A model generated the notes under the pieces. That model saw only the letters and a list, made by a program, of their open reading frames with translations, did no database searches and had not been told where the DNA came from. DNA of 64,000 bases from Setoptus koraiensis (Eukaryota; Arthropoda), in assembly GCA_048013815.1 (NCBI GenBank), contig CM106585.1, forward strand, positions 20,274,001-20,338,000. The letters are read 5' to 3'. Numbering within the stretch: position 1 is the first letter of the stretch; each line of letters opens with the position of its first letter. The translations under genes were made by a program, and so were the position numbers. Of the stretch, positions 43,968 through 55,345 are shown piece by piece.

Positions 43968-43975
43968 TATAAATA
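43968..43975 (+). promoter_or_regulatory. TATA box (TATAAATA) of copy B
   Basis: Lies in TTTTGTATAAATACAGTGGC. About 30 bp downstream, near 44000, ATCATTCAG fits an arthropod initiator (TCA-start), so transcription likely begins there. Confidence 0.8.
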
Positions 43976-44233
43976 CAGTGGCATTGTCCACATCCAATCA
44001 TCATTCAGCATCCTCTCACAAGTTAAGTCTATTAGCCAATTTAGCCAATTAACACATTTTCTAAATTTAAATCGTTTCACGAGCACAAGCTCTATAATCA
44101 CACTAACAAGTTAATTATTAAATAATACATTTTAGTAACCTTAAATTCCGTAGTCAAACATCTCCAGTTGAATCATCAAACTTACCACTGACACATAGTC
44201 CACCTGTTAATTAACCTATTCTCACTAAACATA

Positions 44234-45142
44234 ATGTCTTTCAAGATCATCATTTTATTATCCGTGACCATTTGCCTAGCGTCAGTATGTCAAGCTTTTA
44301 TCATCCCCGCACCAATGCTGAGGACATTGTGCGCCAAACTGGCCGATGCCGAAGAACTGGCCGGTGTCAAGGCTCTAGCTGCCGGTAAAATAGCTGCCGA
44401 TATCGCCCTCAAACCGATAGCTGTCATAGGAGGACTACACGCTGCTGCCGTAGGCACAGGTATGAAAGTAGCCGGAGCCGGCGTTAAAATAGTGGGACTC
44501 AAAATGGCTAAAGACGGCGCTAAACTAGAGTTGGCAGGTGCTGGTGTCAAGGGCGCGGGACTTGGCGTGGCAGCCTTGGCACTTCGACCTGTTGCGGAGA
44601 AAGTTGTTGTTGCCGGTAACGTGGCCAACAAGTCCCTTACAGCCGCTAGCTCAGCCGCATCCGCATTGGCTAAATCTGTTGGCGACACATCCATCTCATT
44701 CGAAGGAACTATCGACTCACCATTAGTAGGACACCACCACAAAGAAGTCAACGTCACAGCTGGTCTGGATGGAGTTTTGGGAGCTCCCGCTGATACTCAC
44801 GTTCGTGTCCGTAGAGCCAACAAAATTGACCCAGAAGTCATCAAGACTGCCTTTAACCTTGTAAGAGAGGCGAAATTCGAGGACTGTGTAGCGAGAGCCG
44901 TGTGTGACCTCAACTGTAACCCACAAGGATTTGGAGCTGACGGCAAACAAGTATTCATGAACATGGTGAGACTACAAAACGCCGACGTATTCAACAAAAC
45001 AGAGAGCCGATTTTACCAGGATGCTGCTAACAAAGGAAGACAATCATTAGGAAAGTGTGAACAATGTACATCATCTTACGTGGCTTGCTCTTCGAACTCG
45101 ACCAACCTCATCAAGTTGGCTAGCCATATCAGAATGGACTAA
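44234..45142 (+). CDS. Secreted furin-site precursor, copy B
   Basis: 302 aa with the same length, signal peptide (to about 21), Ala/Gly-rich middle, RVRR site at 191-194 and six-cysteine C-terminal domain as copy A on the opposite strand. About 22 residues differ between the copies, all at or before residue 176; most are conservative (V/I, L/F, A/S), with I90K and E137A the clearest charge changes (A to B). Residues 177-302 are identical, and by eye their DNA differs at one silent site (TTT versus TTC in 'KTAFNLV'). Recent gene conversion or very strong constraint must explain that block. The intact frame and mirrored promoter say both copies are active. Confidence 0.9.
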   Translation: MSFKIIILLSVTICLASVCQAFIIPAPMLRTLCAKLADAEELAGVKALAAGKIAADIALKPIAVIGGLHAAAVGTGMKVAGAGVKIVGLKMAKDGAKLELAGAGVKGAGLGVAALALRPVAEKVVVAGNVANKSLTAASSAASALAKSVGDTSISFEGTIDSPLVGHHHKEVNVTAGLDGVLGAPADTHVRVRRANKIDPEVIKTAFNLVREAKFEDCVARAVCDLNCNPQGFGADGKQVFMNMVRLQNADVFNKTESRFYQDAANKGRQSLGKCEQCTSSYVACSSNSTNLIKLASHIRMD

Positions 45143-45258
45143 ATTTTATAATAGCCATCTGAACTTTAAGAATATCATTTAAATGAAATCAACTCCTATT
45201 GTTTGACACAAACTATTATTTTAATCAATAAACCAATTTTAGCCAACTAATTAAACCT
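45143..45258. other. 3' UTR of copy B
   Basis: Contains TTTTAATCAATAAACC, with an AATAAA-type poly(A) signal that the left arm also has in inverted form. It is more diverged from the left arm than the coding 3' half. Confidence 0.6.
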
Positions 45259-45476
45259 TTTTATTGAGCGTGAACTCAATAATCGCCTCTCTTGGGACTC
45301 GAAATATTCACTTTTCATATCCTTGTTCCAACATTAGATGCACTCATGCTTCTTAGCATATCCCAGCTATATTTTCACGTCCTTCAACTTCCGGAAAGTT
45401 TCTCTTATGAACTCTGTGTACTCCACAACCCTTGGCGCATTGCCGTCTAGGTAACTCGTTGACTCTTACTTGATGG
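45259..45476 (-). pseudogene. Decayed 3' fragment of the coiled-coil gene (palindrome right arm)
   Basis: An inverted copy of about 42275-42490, the last 67 codons or so and stop of the 216-aa gene. Words such as AGAAACTTTCCGGAAGTTGA and CTAAGAAGCATGAGT are kept, but small indels and substitutions break the frame, and no promoter or 5' part is present. It marks the outer limit of the inverted duplication. Confidence 0.88.
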
Positions 45477-45740
45477 GCTAAAGAAATGTTGAGACAGAGA
45501 GACTTTTGTATATTTACTGTGTGATAGACGAGAGTAGGATTTTATTTATCAGCTTTTGCCTCATGAGTCAGAGATAGAGAGAGAAGAGAGTGTGAGAAAT
45601 AGTAACAATATTCTGATGTAGACTTGGCGATCTCACTCTAATGTTCCATTTTCCGAATAGTTAGAGCTGCCACACTTTACTTAATTAAGGTATATTAGTA
45701 TATAATAATAATAATGAATACTGCCGTGTACAATAAAAGC
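45477..45740. other. Actin 3' flank
   Basis: Non-coding, presumably actin 3' UTR. It includes an AATAATAATAATGA run near 45702-45716 and GAGA-type runs at about 45575-45590. Confidence 0.5.
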
Positions 45741-47240
<1,500 letters not shown>

Positions 47241-47746
47241 ATTCGGTTGCTAGTCGCTGGCGGCTAGTGTGTGCTCATAATCGCTGCATCGGTTACCCTG
47301 CTCTCTATCCACTGCTTCTTGGCTCATCCACTGCTCCACTGCTCACACTCTCGCAGCGCTGACACAGGCAAGGGCTGTGCCTGTGCTGCCGCGGCCGCCG
47401 CCGCCGAGTTCGTTGGATTTCGGTGCGTGTGTACAAAACGACGTTGTCCGTCTGTGTGAGCGGCCGGCCTCGGCCGTGTGTGCGTGCGTGCAAATGGGAC
47501 TTTTACTATCTATGGATCTGGCAGCCACTTTAAGTGTGTGTGTAACTTGGATGGGGTGTTGCGAGCCAAAACGGCCGCTAGAAAGCACCCGGTTCAGAGC
47601 GCAGCGCACGGCGCTTTTGGACATTATCGAAAAAATAGCCCCTGCCACAGCGGCGCAGCCTTGCCAGCAGAAACGGCGCGTTTAGCTGGAAACACCCGGC
47701 GTGGAACATGATGGAACTTTCTACCATCATTTCTGCCCATCTGCAC

Positions 47747-47816
47747 AGTACACGCTGTACAGTACACGCTGTACAGTGCACACTGTACAGTGCACTCTGT
47801 ACAGTGCACTCTGTAC
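47747..47816. repeat. Five 14-bp tandem units with palindromic GTAC ends
   Basis: Units are AGTACACGCTGTAC twice, AGTGCACACTGTAC once and AGTGCACTCTGTAC twice. Each unit is nearly self-complementary (GTACA...TGTAC), so the array could extrude hairpins or bind a dimeric factor repeatedly. Confidence 0.93.
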
Positions 47817-47870
47817 TGCCATGCGCACAAGGCGCACTGCGAGCGCAGGCCCGGCCGCCTCAGCGGCTTT

Positions 47871-47891
47871 GCAGTGCAAAGTTTGCACTGC
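47871..47891. repeat. 21-bp perfect palindrome
   Basis: GCAGTGCAAA-G-TTTGCACTGC: ten-base arms around one base, 55 bp beyond the 14-bp array and using the same GTGCA/TGCAC words. Confidence 0.9.
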
Positions 47892-48184
47892 ACATTCGCA
47901 CTGCCAATGCACGGAGGGGAGTGCACGCTCGTCGACGGGCAAGGCCACTCCCAGTCGCTGGGGCGCACCGGGGGCACGCTCAAAGGCACACTGCTAGCGG
48001 CCTATCGTCCCTCTGACCCTAGATGGGTATCCCCGAATATGCGCGCCATTCGGGGCTTTTGCAACCGTCGCAGACATTTTGGGTTTGTGCAACTTGCACA
48101 GTGGAAGCCGTGCGCCGAGTGTGAGTCATGTTTGAAAATCCGAATGTGTGTTTTTGATAATGTGAAAATTGTGTGCAACAGCAC

Positions 48185-48201
48185 ACACACACACACACAT
48201 G
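48185..48201. repeat. (CA)n microsatellite
   Basis: A short CA run. Similar runs occur at about 51769-51782, 55761-55774, 56078-56092, 56128-56142 and 56158-56168. Confidence 0.85.
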
Positions 48202-48684
48202 TGCACACTATTCTTTTTGGCGATGCCGCGCCACAGGCACGCCGGGCCGATGCGATGCCATCGTATATAATGGTATAATGATATGATGGTATTATGGTGG
48301 TGCCGTGTGCAGTTTCGGCTGCGTCCACCAGTGCCGCGCTGGGCCCGTCGAGCAACAATTGTTGTTTGGCCGACAACATTGTGTTGGCGAGAAATCAAAA
48401 CGTCGTAAAACAAAAAGCGTCCCTTTCCATTAGCGGAACACTCGGCGTTAGGTGTGCGCGGGTGCGCGCGCCACGCAACAGAACGGGCGCCCCTGGCGGT
48501 GATGCGCCGCATCGAGGCTGCAACATTGACGTTGCACTGATGAAGCATGCAAAAGTCAACCAACGACTCGACTCGCTGCCAGAACAACAAACCAACTGTC
48601 TAACTAATCATAAGCGCCGAATTCACGGAATATTTATTTATATATAATTGTTTGTGTATAAATAATGGAAGTGTGTTCTCGAGC

Positions 48685-48752
48685 TCGCTGCGAACGCGAT
48701 GATGTTTCGAACGCGACGCTGCGAACGCGACGCTTCGAACGCGCAAGCGAGC
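48685..48752. repeat. Degenerate GCGAACGCGACGC repeat
   Basis: Several copies of (C/T)GCGAACGCGA(C/T) with TTCGAA interruptions, in a CpG-rich context. Confidence 0.7.
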
Positions 48753-49287
48753 GGCTGAGTGAGAACACACATAGATCTGGTTATTATGATATGTTTGCCA
48801 TGGGCAGCCGAGCCGGCTAATGACGACAAGCTGTTGTCGACGGCGATTAAAACAACAAGCCGGCCTGCCCGTCGCCGGCATCTACCTCCCTCGGCGGACT
48901 GGCAGTGCCATTTAAACTTGAATTTGAGCTCGCAATGGCTTCGAACGCAATGGCTGCTGCAACCACCGGCTGCATGCACCATCGGCGGATCGCCGACTGC
49001 CAGCCGAATGAAAAGTTGACGGCGCTCGGCAAAAACATGGAGATCTGCTGTTGAACTTGAATCGACACACAGACAACAACAACAAGTGTTGTGTTCGCTC
49101 AAACTGGGCAGCCAACGACAGTTAACAGCAACAACGAGCCTCCAGTGTGGCTATTATGTAATGTGCGTTCTCTGTGTGTGCCAACAGCAACAGTCGTTGT
49201 TGGCTCCACGAAGGGTTGAAAGAAGCCGGCCGACCTGCGATCATGTTTCAACGGAGCGTCCACATCATCGCTCGATCGGATTCTTTT

Positions 49288-49311
49288 CTCTCTCTCTCTC
49301 TCTCTCTCTCT
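49288..49311. repeat. (CT)n microsatellite
   Basis: About 12 CT units. Similar runs: about 51294-51312 (CT), 52590-52617 (CT) and 57029-57057 (GA). GA/CT runs can bind GAGA-factor-type proteins in arthropods, but nothing here shows use. Confidence 0.9.
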
Positions 49312-49783
49312 TCTCCGGTGAATTCAACTTTCAGGCTGTTGATACGAGTGTCGATATTTCTCTTTCGGTGCGCGACTTTGCAGTTTATAAACTACTGGAC
49401 GCTGCAGCATAGCGAGACGCTAAATGACCATTGGCTTACAGTGTGCAGCGATGATCCGAGCGTTGCCATCGTTGTTCGGCGACGATGCCGGCTCTGACCG
49501 CATTCAACATTGTAGTGATTGCAAGTGAATTGTTGAAGTGGATTATATCGGCAGATAGAGAGAGAGTGAGGGCTCCTTGTGTTTTTTGCAGGCTATTTCA
49601 GTGGCCTGATGAAGGGTTGCCCGCAATGAGACGGCCCGCTTAGTTGGTTAGTTTTGGTGCCGCCGACAACAGCAACGCATCACGACAACAACTGCTGGTG
49701 CTGCCACCAACTCATAAAAACTCATTAAGCCCATAGAATCGCGCCAGTAAATAGCTGGCGATGCTGCCGCCACTGCTGCTGTC

Positions 49784-49861
49784 CGGCTGGCGATTACATA
49801 ACTACGGCTGGCGACTACATAACTACGGCTGGCAACTACATAACTATGGCTGGCGACTATG
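49784..49861. repeat. 21-bp tandem repeat, 3.7 copies
   Basis: Unit CGGCTGGCGACTACATAACTA. Three full copies (49784, 49805, 49826) and a partial one (49847), differing by one or two bases. Confidence 0.93.
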
Positions 49862-50624
49862 GGAATGGGGAAGAAAAAATTTCAAGACAAACACACAGTG
49901 ACGCGACGTCGGCAGCGGAGCTGGCTGATGAAGCCTCGGATTGGATCGGTTCGGATTTAATTCGGGATTCAATTTGATCGAAACAAGTGTCTGCAGCACT
50001 TGCAGTCTAGCTGCACTGAATGCAAACTGGCGGGCGGATTTGATCGGCGGAGCGGGCTGGTTGGAACGGGCGAACGAGCAACAACGCGAGAGTGGCAACA
50101 AAGGGATGGCAATAGTTATGATTGATGTTGAATTTGCAACGTCCATCGACAGCCAATCCGGCAGCCCGAACGGCCGCGCCGGCGCGGCCAAACTGGACAG
50201 CGGCACCGGGCTGGACAGCACAGCAGACACTGGACACAGCTATATAGCAGTAACAAGAGCAACAAGCCGGCACTGCTCTATAAATACTTGAGCGAATCGG
50301 CAAATTCCATTCACGTTTGCCCCTCGCCAACCTGATCGGCAGCCTGGGCACCTGGCCGCCAGGGCGCCGCTACAAACTGTTCGCGGTCGTCGTGGCGGTG
50401 GCGTTAGCGCACACACAGTAGTAATCTGCTGCAAGTGCTGCCAGTGGAATGGCCACTCGTACAATGGCCTCCTTCGGCTTCGGCATGTTTGCTCGTCAGG
50501 TGTGTGCGCCGGCCAGAGAGCGAGAGAGAGAGAGCCATTACGTAACTATGTGTGTGTCGAGTTGCGTCGTCATCGCGTCTCTCGCTGCCTGTCTCTGGCT
50601 TGCAGTGTTGCCTTACTCCCACTC

Positions 50625-50735
50625 CAACAACAACAGCAACAACATCGGCAGCGACAACAACCGCAACAGCAACATCAATATCAGCAGCAACAACGGCAAC
50701 AGCATCAGCAGCGACAGCAGCAGTGGCAGCCAGCT
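50625..50735. repeat. CAA/CAG-type trinucleotide repeat
   Basis: Imperfect AAC/AGC trinucleotides giving N/S-, Q- or T/A-rich frames. There is no gene context. Confidence 0.85.
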
Positions 50736-52789
50736 AAAAAATTCATACTCCATCATGGAGCCGCCGACGCCGCTCGTTTCATCGGCGGCAAGACGCAGCG
50801 CAGGGCCATACGTCACCTGTACAGTGTGTACAGCGTGGCCGGACACGAACAAAACTGTTAGAGTTAGATGGTTGAGCGGTTGAGTCAGATTATTATCTAA
50901 CAATCGGTGGCCGTTGTGCGCTGCAAGCGGCGCCTAATGATCGTTATCGGGCTCGCCTCGAGTAGCTTGCCAGGCGAGCGCATAGCTGCCGACCGGCGGA
51001 CCGACCGACTGAAACACTGGCCCGCCGTCCACTTGCCGGTCAAGTGGTCAAGCTGCCAGTTGCGGCCATACAGTTACATGATAGCTGGCCGGGCCAGGCC
51101 GGGCCATCAAGGCTGCGCCGATGAGAGCCGCTTCTAATCTGATCGGGCTCGCTCGGACCGTTCCTTCCGTTTTGCGCCAAGTGGCCACTTGGCGGTTGCG
51201 AACGGCCCGCTCATTTGCCACAATTCTTCACGCTTATTCGCCCGTTCGCTTCGCGCGTCGGCCGGCCAACGGTCATCTTTTCGTTTTTTTTTTCTCTCTC
51301 TCTCTCTGTCTCTTCGCATTGCTCGCATTATGTTGCTCATCGCTGTCCATCGGCGTCACTTATGCAATGATAGCGGCACGATAGCGGTATATGTATGCAT
51401 ATGCGGATAGCCCTATCAGGGCGATAGGCTATCACACGACGGCATCACCGGCGTCACTGCGCAGCGTAATTACTCGGCAACTGTTAACGGTTTGATCGGT
51501 TGGCGGCTCGTATCATTGCTGCTGCGAGTGTGGTCGCCAGCTCGAATTAATTTCATTTTTGAACTTTGATTTATTTGACTACGAGCCGCGAATCGCGGAC
51601 CTGAGCAGCGCAAATCAATCATCGATTCGGAAGGCAAGCGAGCCGGTTAGCTGGCCAGCGAAACAATTGGGCTCGCGCATTGGCCAACAAATTCGCATTA
51701 TAATTCGCATTCTAATTTGATTAATTCCGCATGATTAATCTGATTGAGATTAATCTCGTCTCGGCGCCACACACACACACACGCACGCATACAAATGAGT
51801 CATTGTGCGACTAGTCGAGACGAACGTTCTCACCTGTGCGCGCTGTCACGACGACATAATTCATCAGATATAATTAAGCTGGGTGTGTGTGTCATTAGCA
51901 ATGGCAGTGCCATACTGGCAGCAGATTACAAGCCAGCGATTGTGCCGTCTATTTTTGCACTAGCGATGCACTCTGATCATTAGCACATAAGTAACTTATG
52001 ATAAGTTAATTGTTAATTGTTTATTGTTTTGTCTTGGCGTCATTGTCGTTGCACCGGCCTGCTCCAGGTGAGCGGGCGCCCGGTGTGTGTGTGTCAGTCG
52101 GACAATTGAGACACTGGCAACGCTTGACGGGCTGCTCACATGTATTGTGTGAGCCACAAACAAACTGTATGCAAATTAACGGTGTCATGCCACTGGCGCC
52201 GGTGACACCGACACCGACACCGAGTCAGACGGCCAACGGCCAATCAAGCCGCTGCAACAATTGATTGCGTCGATAATTACATAATGGCTTTACATGGGTG
52301 AGAGCCGGGCCGTTTATTGTGCCCAGCATCAATGGTTGTTTGAACAACATTTGATCCAATTGAGTGCGCCACAATGACAAAGTCGCCTGGGAATGTGATC
52401 TTATTTCGCCTTGCACCATACACATTATCTTTACTCTCGCTCGCCCTCTACGGCGAGTCTCTCTATGGCTGGCTGGTCGCCGGCGGTTGGATTGTTTCTA
52501 GATTCATGGGTTGATGTGCCAGTGACTCTCGGCTCGGCGCTCAGCTATCATTTTTGATGCAGCCACTCACGGCGACAGTTTGCCCCTTTGAGACTCTCTC
52601 TCTCTCTCTCTCTCTCTCCCTCTCGGTTTGGCCAGCTCGGTTTGGCCAGCTCGGTTTGGACCATGTGCGAAAAGTCAGCAAGTTTAAATGACGCAATCGT
52701 TCGCCACTCAAACTACAACAACCTGTGCGCAAGCAAGCGAGTTCGAAACATCACACAAAGTCACTTAGCTAACACAATATAGCCAAATG

Positions 52790-52831
52790 GCAATATATCA
52801 AGCGATATATCAAGCGATATATAAAGCGACA
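52790..52831. repeat. 15-bp tandem repeat
   Basis: About three copies of ATATATCAAGCGATA variants. Confidence 0.8.
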
Positions 52832-53244
52832 TAGCAAAGTAACGCAAAGCCATGCAGCAATGTGAGCGTCACAATGGTGGCCAGCTCGCTTTGTTTGCGT
52901 TCGCAGTGACTTATCTCGACGGCGACACTTGCGCGCCGAGATGATACAACTAATGCTGCATCATGACTAGCTCGCTTGCATACTCTTAGTGCTCTGTCAG
53001 TGCTCTTAGTCGGATTGTCAGCGTACAGATCCGCTATTGATAGCGCCATTGTTGAGCGTCGCCGATATATCGCTGCAATCGCGCAATCCTGTATCTGTAT
53101 CAGATTGGAATTGTGTCATGAGCCGGTGTCATCGCATGTCTTTATTTTATTTCGTTTTCGTTCATTCAAACGCACGGCGCAAGAGATTATCTGTTTGAGT
53201 CGCATCACCAGCCTGACATATCTCTCTGGTGTGTTGTCGCCCGA

Positions 53245-53308
53245 GCAGTCACATCGTCGCAGCAGTCACATCGTCGCAACTGTCATACGCTCGCAACTGT
53301 CATATCCT
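53245..53308. repeat. 15-16-bp tandem repeat
   Basis: About four copies of GCAGTCACATCGTC / GCAACTGTCATACTC variants. Confidence 0.8.
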
Positions 53309-54239
53309 CATAAACTGTTATTGCGACTCGGTGCCAGCCGTTGATGGCCCATCAACGGCCGGCAATTTGTTGCAGTTTGTTTGCACTGATACCGTCGTCG
53401 TGCTTGCCGACAACACGCCGACGGATATGAGCGCATATCTGGATTGTGCCCATTTGCTCATGCTCGCCCATTACCATTACAATACATAATTACAATTGCC
53501 GGCACATATTGGGGCAACTCGCACATTTGTTTGGAGCGACCGTTAATAAAGTTTGCAGCGCCTCCATCCGGCCAAGCACCCAGCGGCCGGCCGAGGGGGG
53601 CCATTAAAAAGTGAGACACCCAAGTTGCGGGTCGCCCGGCCGGCCAGAGACAGTTCATTGACCATGGCGCTCGGCGGAGCCCGTAGTGACCCGTGGCCCG
53701 GCCTCTGGCTGCCAGAGGCCGGGCGGGGCCTGTGGTGCGGCATGTGATGCGGCCCGCGTTGCGGCCCCACAACGTCGGCAGTGTCAGCGTTCAGCTCGCT
53801 GTGTGCGTTGCGTCAAAACAATGGACAAAAAGTTTTATTTATTATTGTTATTATTGCCTTTATTATCTAGCAGATTATGCAGCCGTGCCATTAGTATGCC
53901 ATTACAGCGATGGTATGAACGGCAGATAGGCGCATAGGCCACACTGGCGAGCGCACGTTGGATTGCATTACAACAAACAACAATTATTGTTAGTATTAGT
54001 GTTGTTATTTGTGTCTTGGCGCAACTGCGACTAGCTCACTAGCTCGCTGGCTCACTAGCGGCTGGCTGGCTGGTGAGTCACTAGTTTGTTACGACGCAAT
54101 CATCACAAAGCCACTAATGACTGGCGAGCCGTCGCCATAAATAAGGCCCATTCAGCATGCGGTGCGCCAACACGGACAGATCTTGTTGCCGGCGTGCCCA
54201 TGGCCATCGCTGGCGCACCATTGGCCGCCGGGCCAGCAT

Positions 54240-54366
54240 TTCCAATATTTTTCAACATCTCCGATATTTGCAATATCTCCGATATTTGCAATATTTCCGA
54301 TATTTTCAATATTTCCGATATTCGCAACACTTGCGATATTCGCAACACTTGTGATATTTGTGATAA
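54240..54366. repeat. 15-bp tandem repeat, about 8 degenerate copies
   Basis: Unit close to TTTGCAATATTTCCGATA. As 15 is a multiple of three, frames through it encode short peptide repeats, for example I-S-D-I-x-N in one frame. The wider frame has no start or domain evidence, so I treat it as non-coding. Confidence 0.88.
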
Positions 54367-54751
54367 CACATTTGCAACATTTCAGCGGCCGTCAGTCGCT
54401 GAACAGTTTGCACCAACAGTGCGCCGCACTGCGCGCGACACGCAGCGATATTGCGCAACGATCAAAAGTGAATCGCATCAAGTGTGTCGCTGTTGGTCAG
54501 TTTGTGAGCCACTTCCGGTGCCCGCTTTGCGCAATAAACGCGCGGCTGCGCAGCAGTTACGCAACACAATTATTGTTAAATGGCTGCCGTTTGGTGCAAT
54601 AATTGCGTCGAGCGGCAGCCATTGTGCAGCCTGTTAATTAGTCAGCGGCTGCGGCAGCAGGTTCGATGCCGGGTCGTTAATACGCCAGATAGCCAACGAA
54701 CAATGCAAACATAAATCAGCGCCGCACACTGTGTCATGATATCTAATCGAG

Positions 54752-54860
54752 CTACTTTGTTGTTGTCGTTGTTGTTGCTGTTGCGGCTGTCGTTGTTGTT
54801 GCTGCTGTTGCGGCTGTTGTTGTTGCTGCTGTTGCGGCTGTTGTTGTTGTTGCTGGCGGT
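54752..54860. repeat. GTT/GCT trinucleotide repeat with 21-bp higher-order unit
   Basis: Reads GTTGTTGCTGCTGTTGCGGCT repeated about four times with variation. Confidence 0.9.
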
Positions 54861-55283
54861 GATTATTGTTTTTATGCAACGCACAATGATGATCGCAGCC
54901 ACCTACGTAAATACGTAAAAATATATTTGTTTGTATGTTGCAACCACACTCACACTCTGAAGAGTGCGTATGCCCGACGTATGGTTGCCCAATATCAGGG
55001 CGCATATCGCACATATACGCTAGTTGATGTGTATTTGCGACGCTAATGCAGCAAGTGCAGACGCGCCGAGCCAGAGATTTCTCATATCTCACATTGCATC
55101 TCATGTTTGCCTGTCACTGCAATGTCGTCGTTAGCGATGATAGTTAGTGTGACATGGACACACAGCGACAGAGACAGAGAGACGCAACTCGCCACCAAGC
55201 AAAACAACAGATGGATTGTCGGATTATATTATTATTATTATATTATTGCACGGCTCGCAATTGCGCCGCTCGGATTACCCCAG

Positions 55284-55345
55284 CCGCCAGCCAGCCAGCC
55301 AGCCACTGCCATCCATCCACTGCCATCCACTGCCAGCCGCCAGCC
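55284..55345. repeat. CCAG/CCAT tetranucleotide repeat
   Basis: CCAGCCAGCCAG followed by CCATCCACTG variants. Confidence 0.8.

Larger units (their letters stand above)
43526..44233. promoter_or_regulatory. Bidirectional mirrored promoter of the secreted-protein pair
   Basis: 708 bp between the two ATGs. The flanks are inverted copies of each other, each with a TATA box 266 bp upstream of its ATG, and only the centre (about 43805-43945) is unique. This gives two opposed core promoters sharing one small central region that could carry common enhancer or silencer sites. Confidence 0.8.
42275..45476. repeat. Large inverted duplication (palindrome) with two gene arms
   Basis: The left arm is about 42275-43800 and the right arm about 43950-45476, with a short unmatched centre (about 43805-43945). 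Both arms hold the end of the coiled-coil gene, an intergenic spacer, a 302-codon secreted-protein gene and its TATA promoter. Symmetry is centred near 43879/43880: both TATA-to-ATG distances are 266 bp. The outer breakpoint is seen at the shared 'ATCAAGT' (42277) and its complement at 45470-45476. Divergence is uneven: the 3' halves of the two coding regions are almost identical, while the UTRs and 5' halves differ more. Confidence 0.93.

Noticed and set aside
43002-44757. 155-codon frames antisense to the two secreted genes
   Set aside because: Ala/Gly codon bias leaves the opposite strand open; no independent evidence.
47377-48647. Overlapping 100-160-codon frames on both strands in the GC-rich region
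   Set aside because: Stops are rare in GC-rich DNA; proteins are Cys/Ala/Arg-rich without domains.
50449-50903. 144-codon plus frame and a Leu-rich minus frame
   Set aside because: Derived from AAC/AGC trinucleotide repeats; apparent leucine-rich membrane protein is the repeat's complement.
54086-54637. 183-codon plus frame with ISDI repeats
   Set aside because: Length is due to the 15-bp tandem array; no homologue or start context recognised.
54634-55104. Poly-Gln minus-strand frame of 156 codons
   Set aside because: The Q-run is the GTT/GCT repeat read in frame; flanks show no domain.
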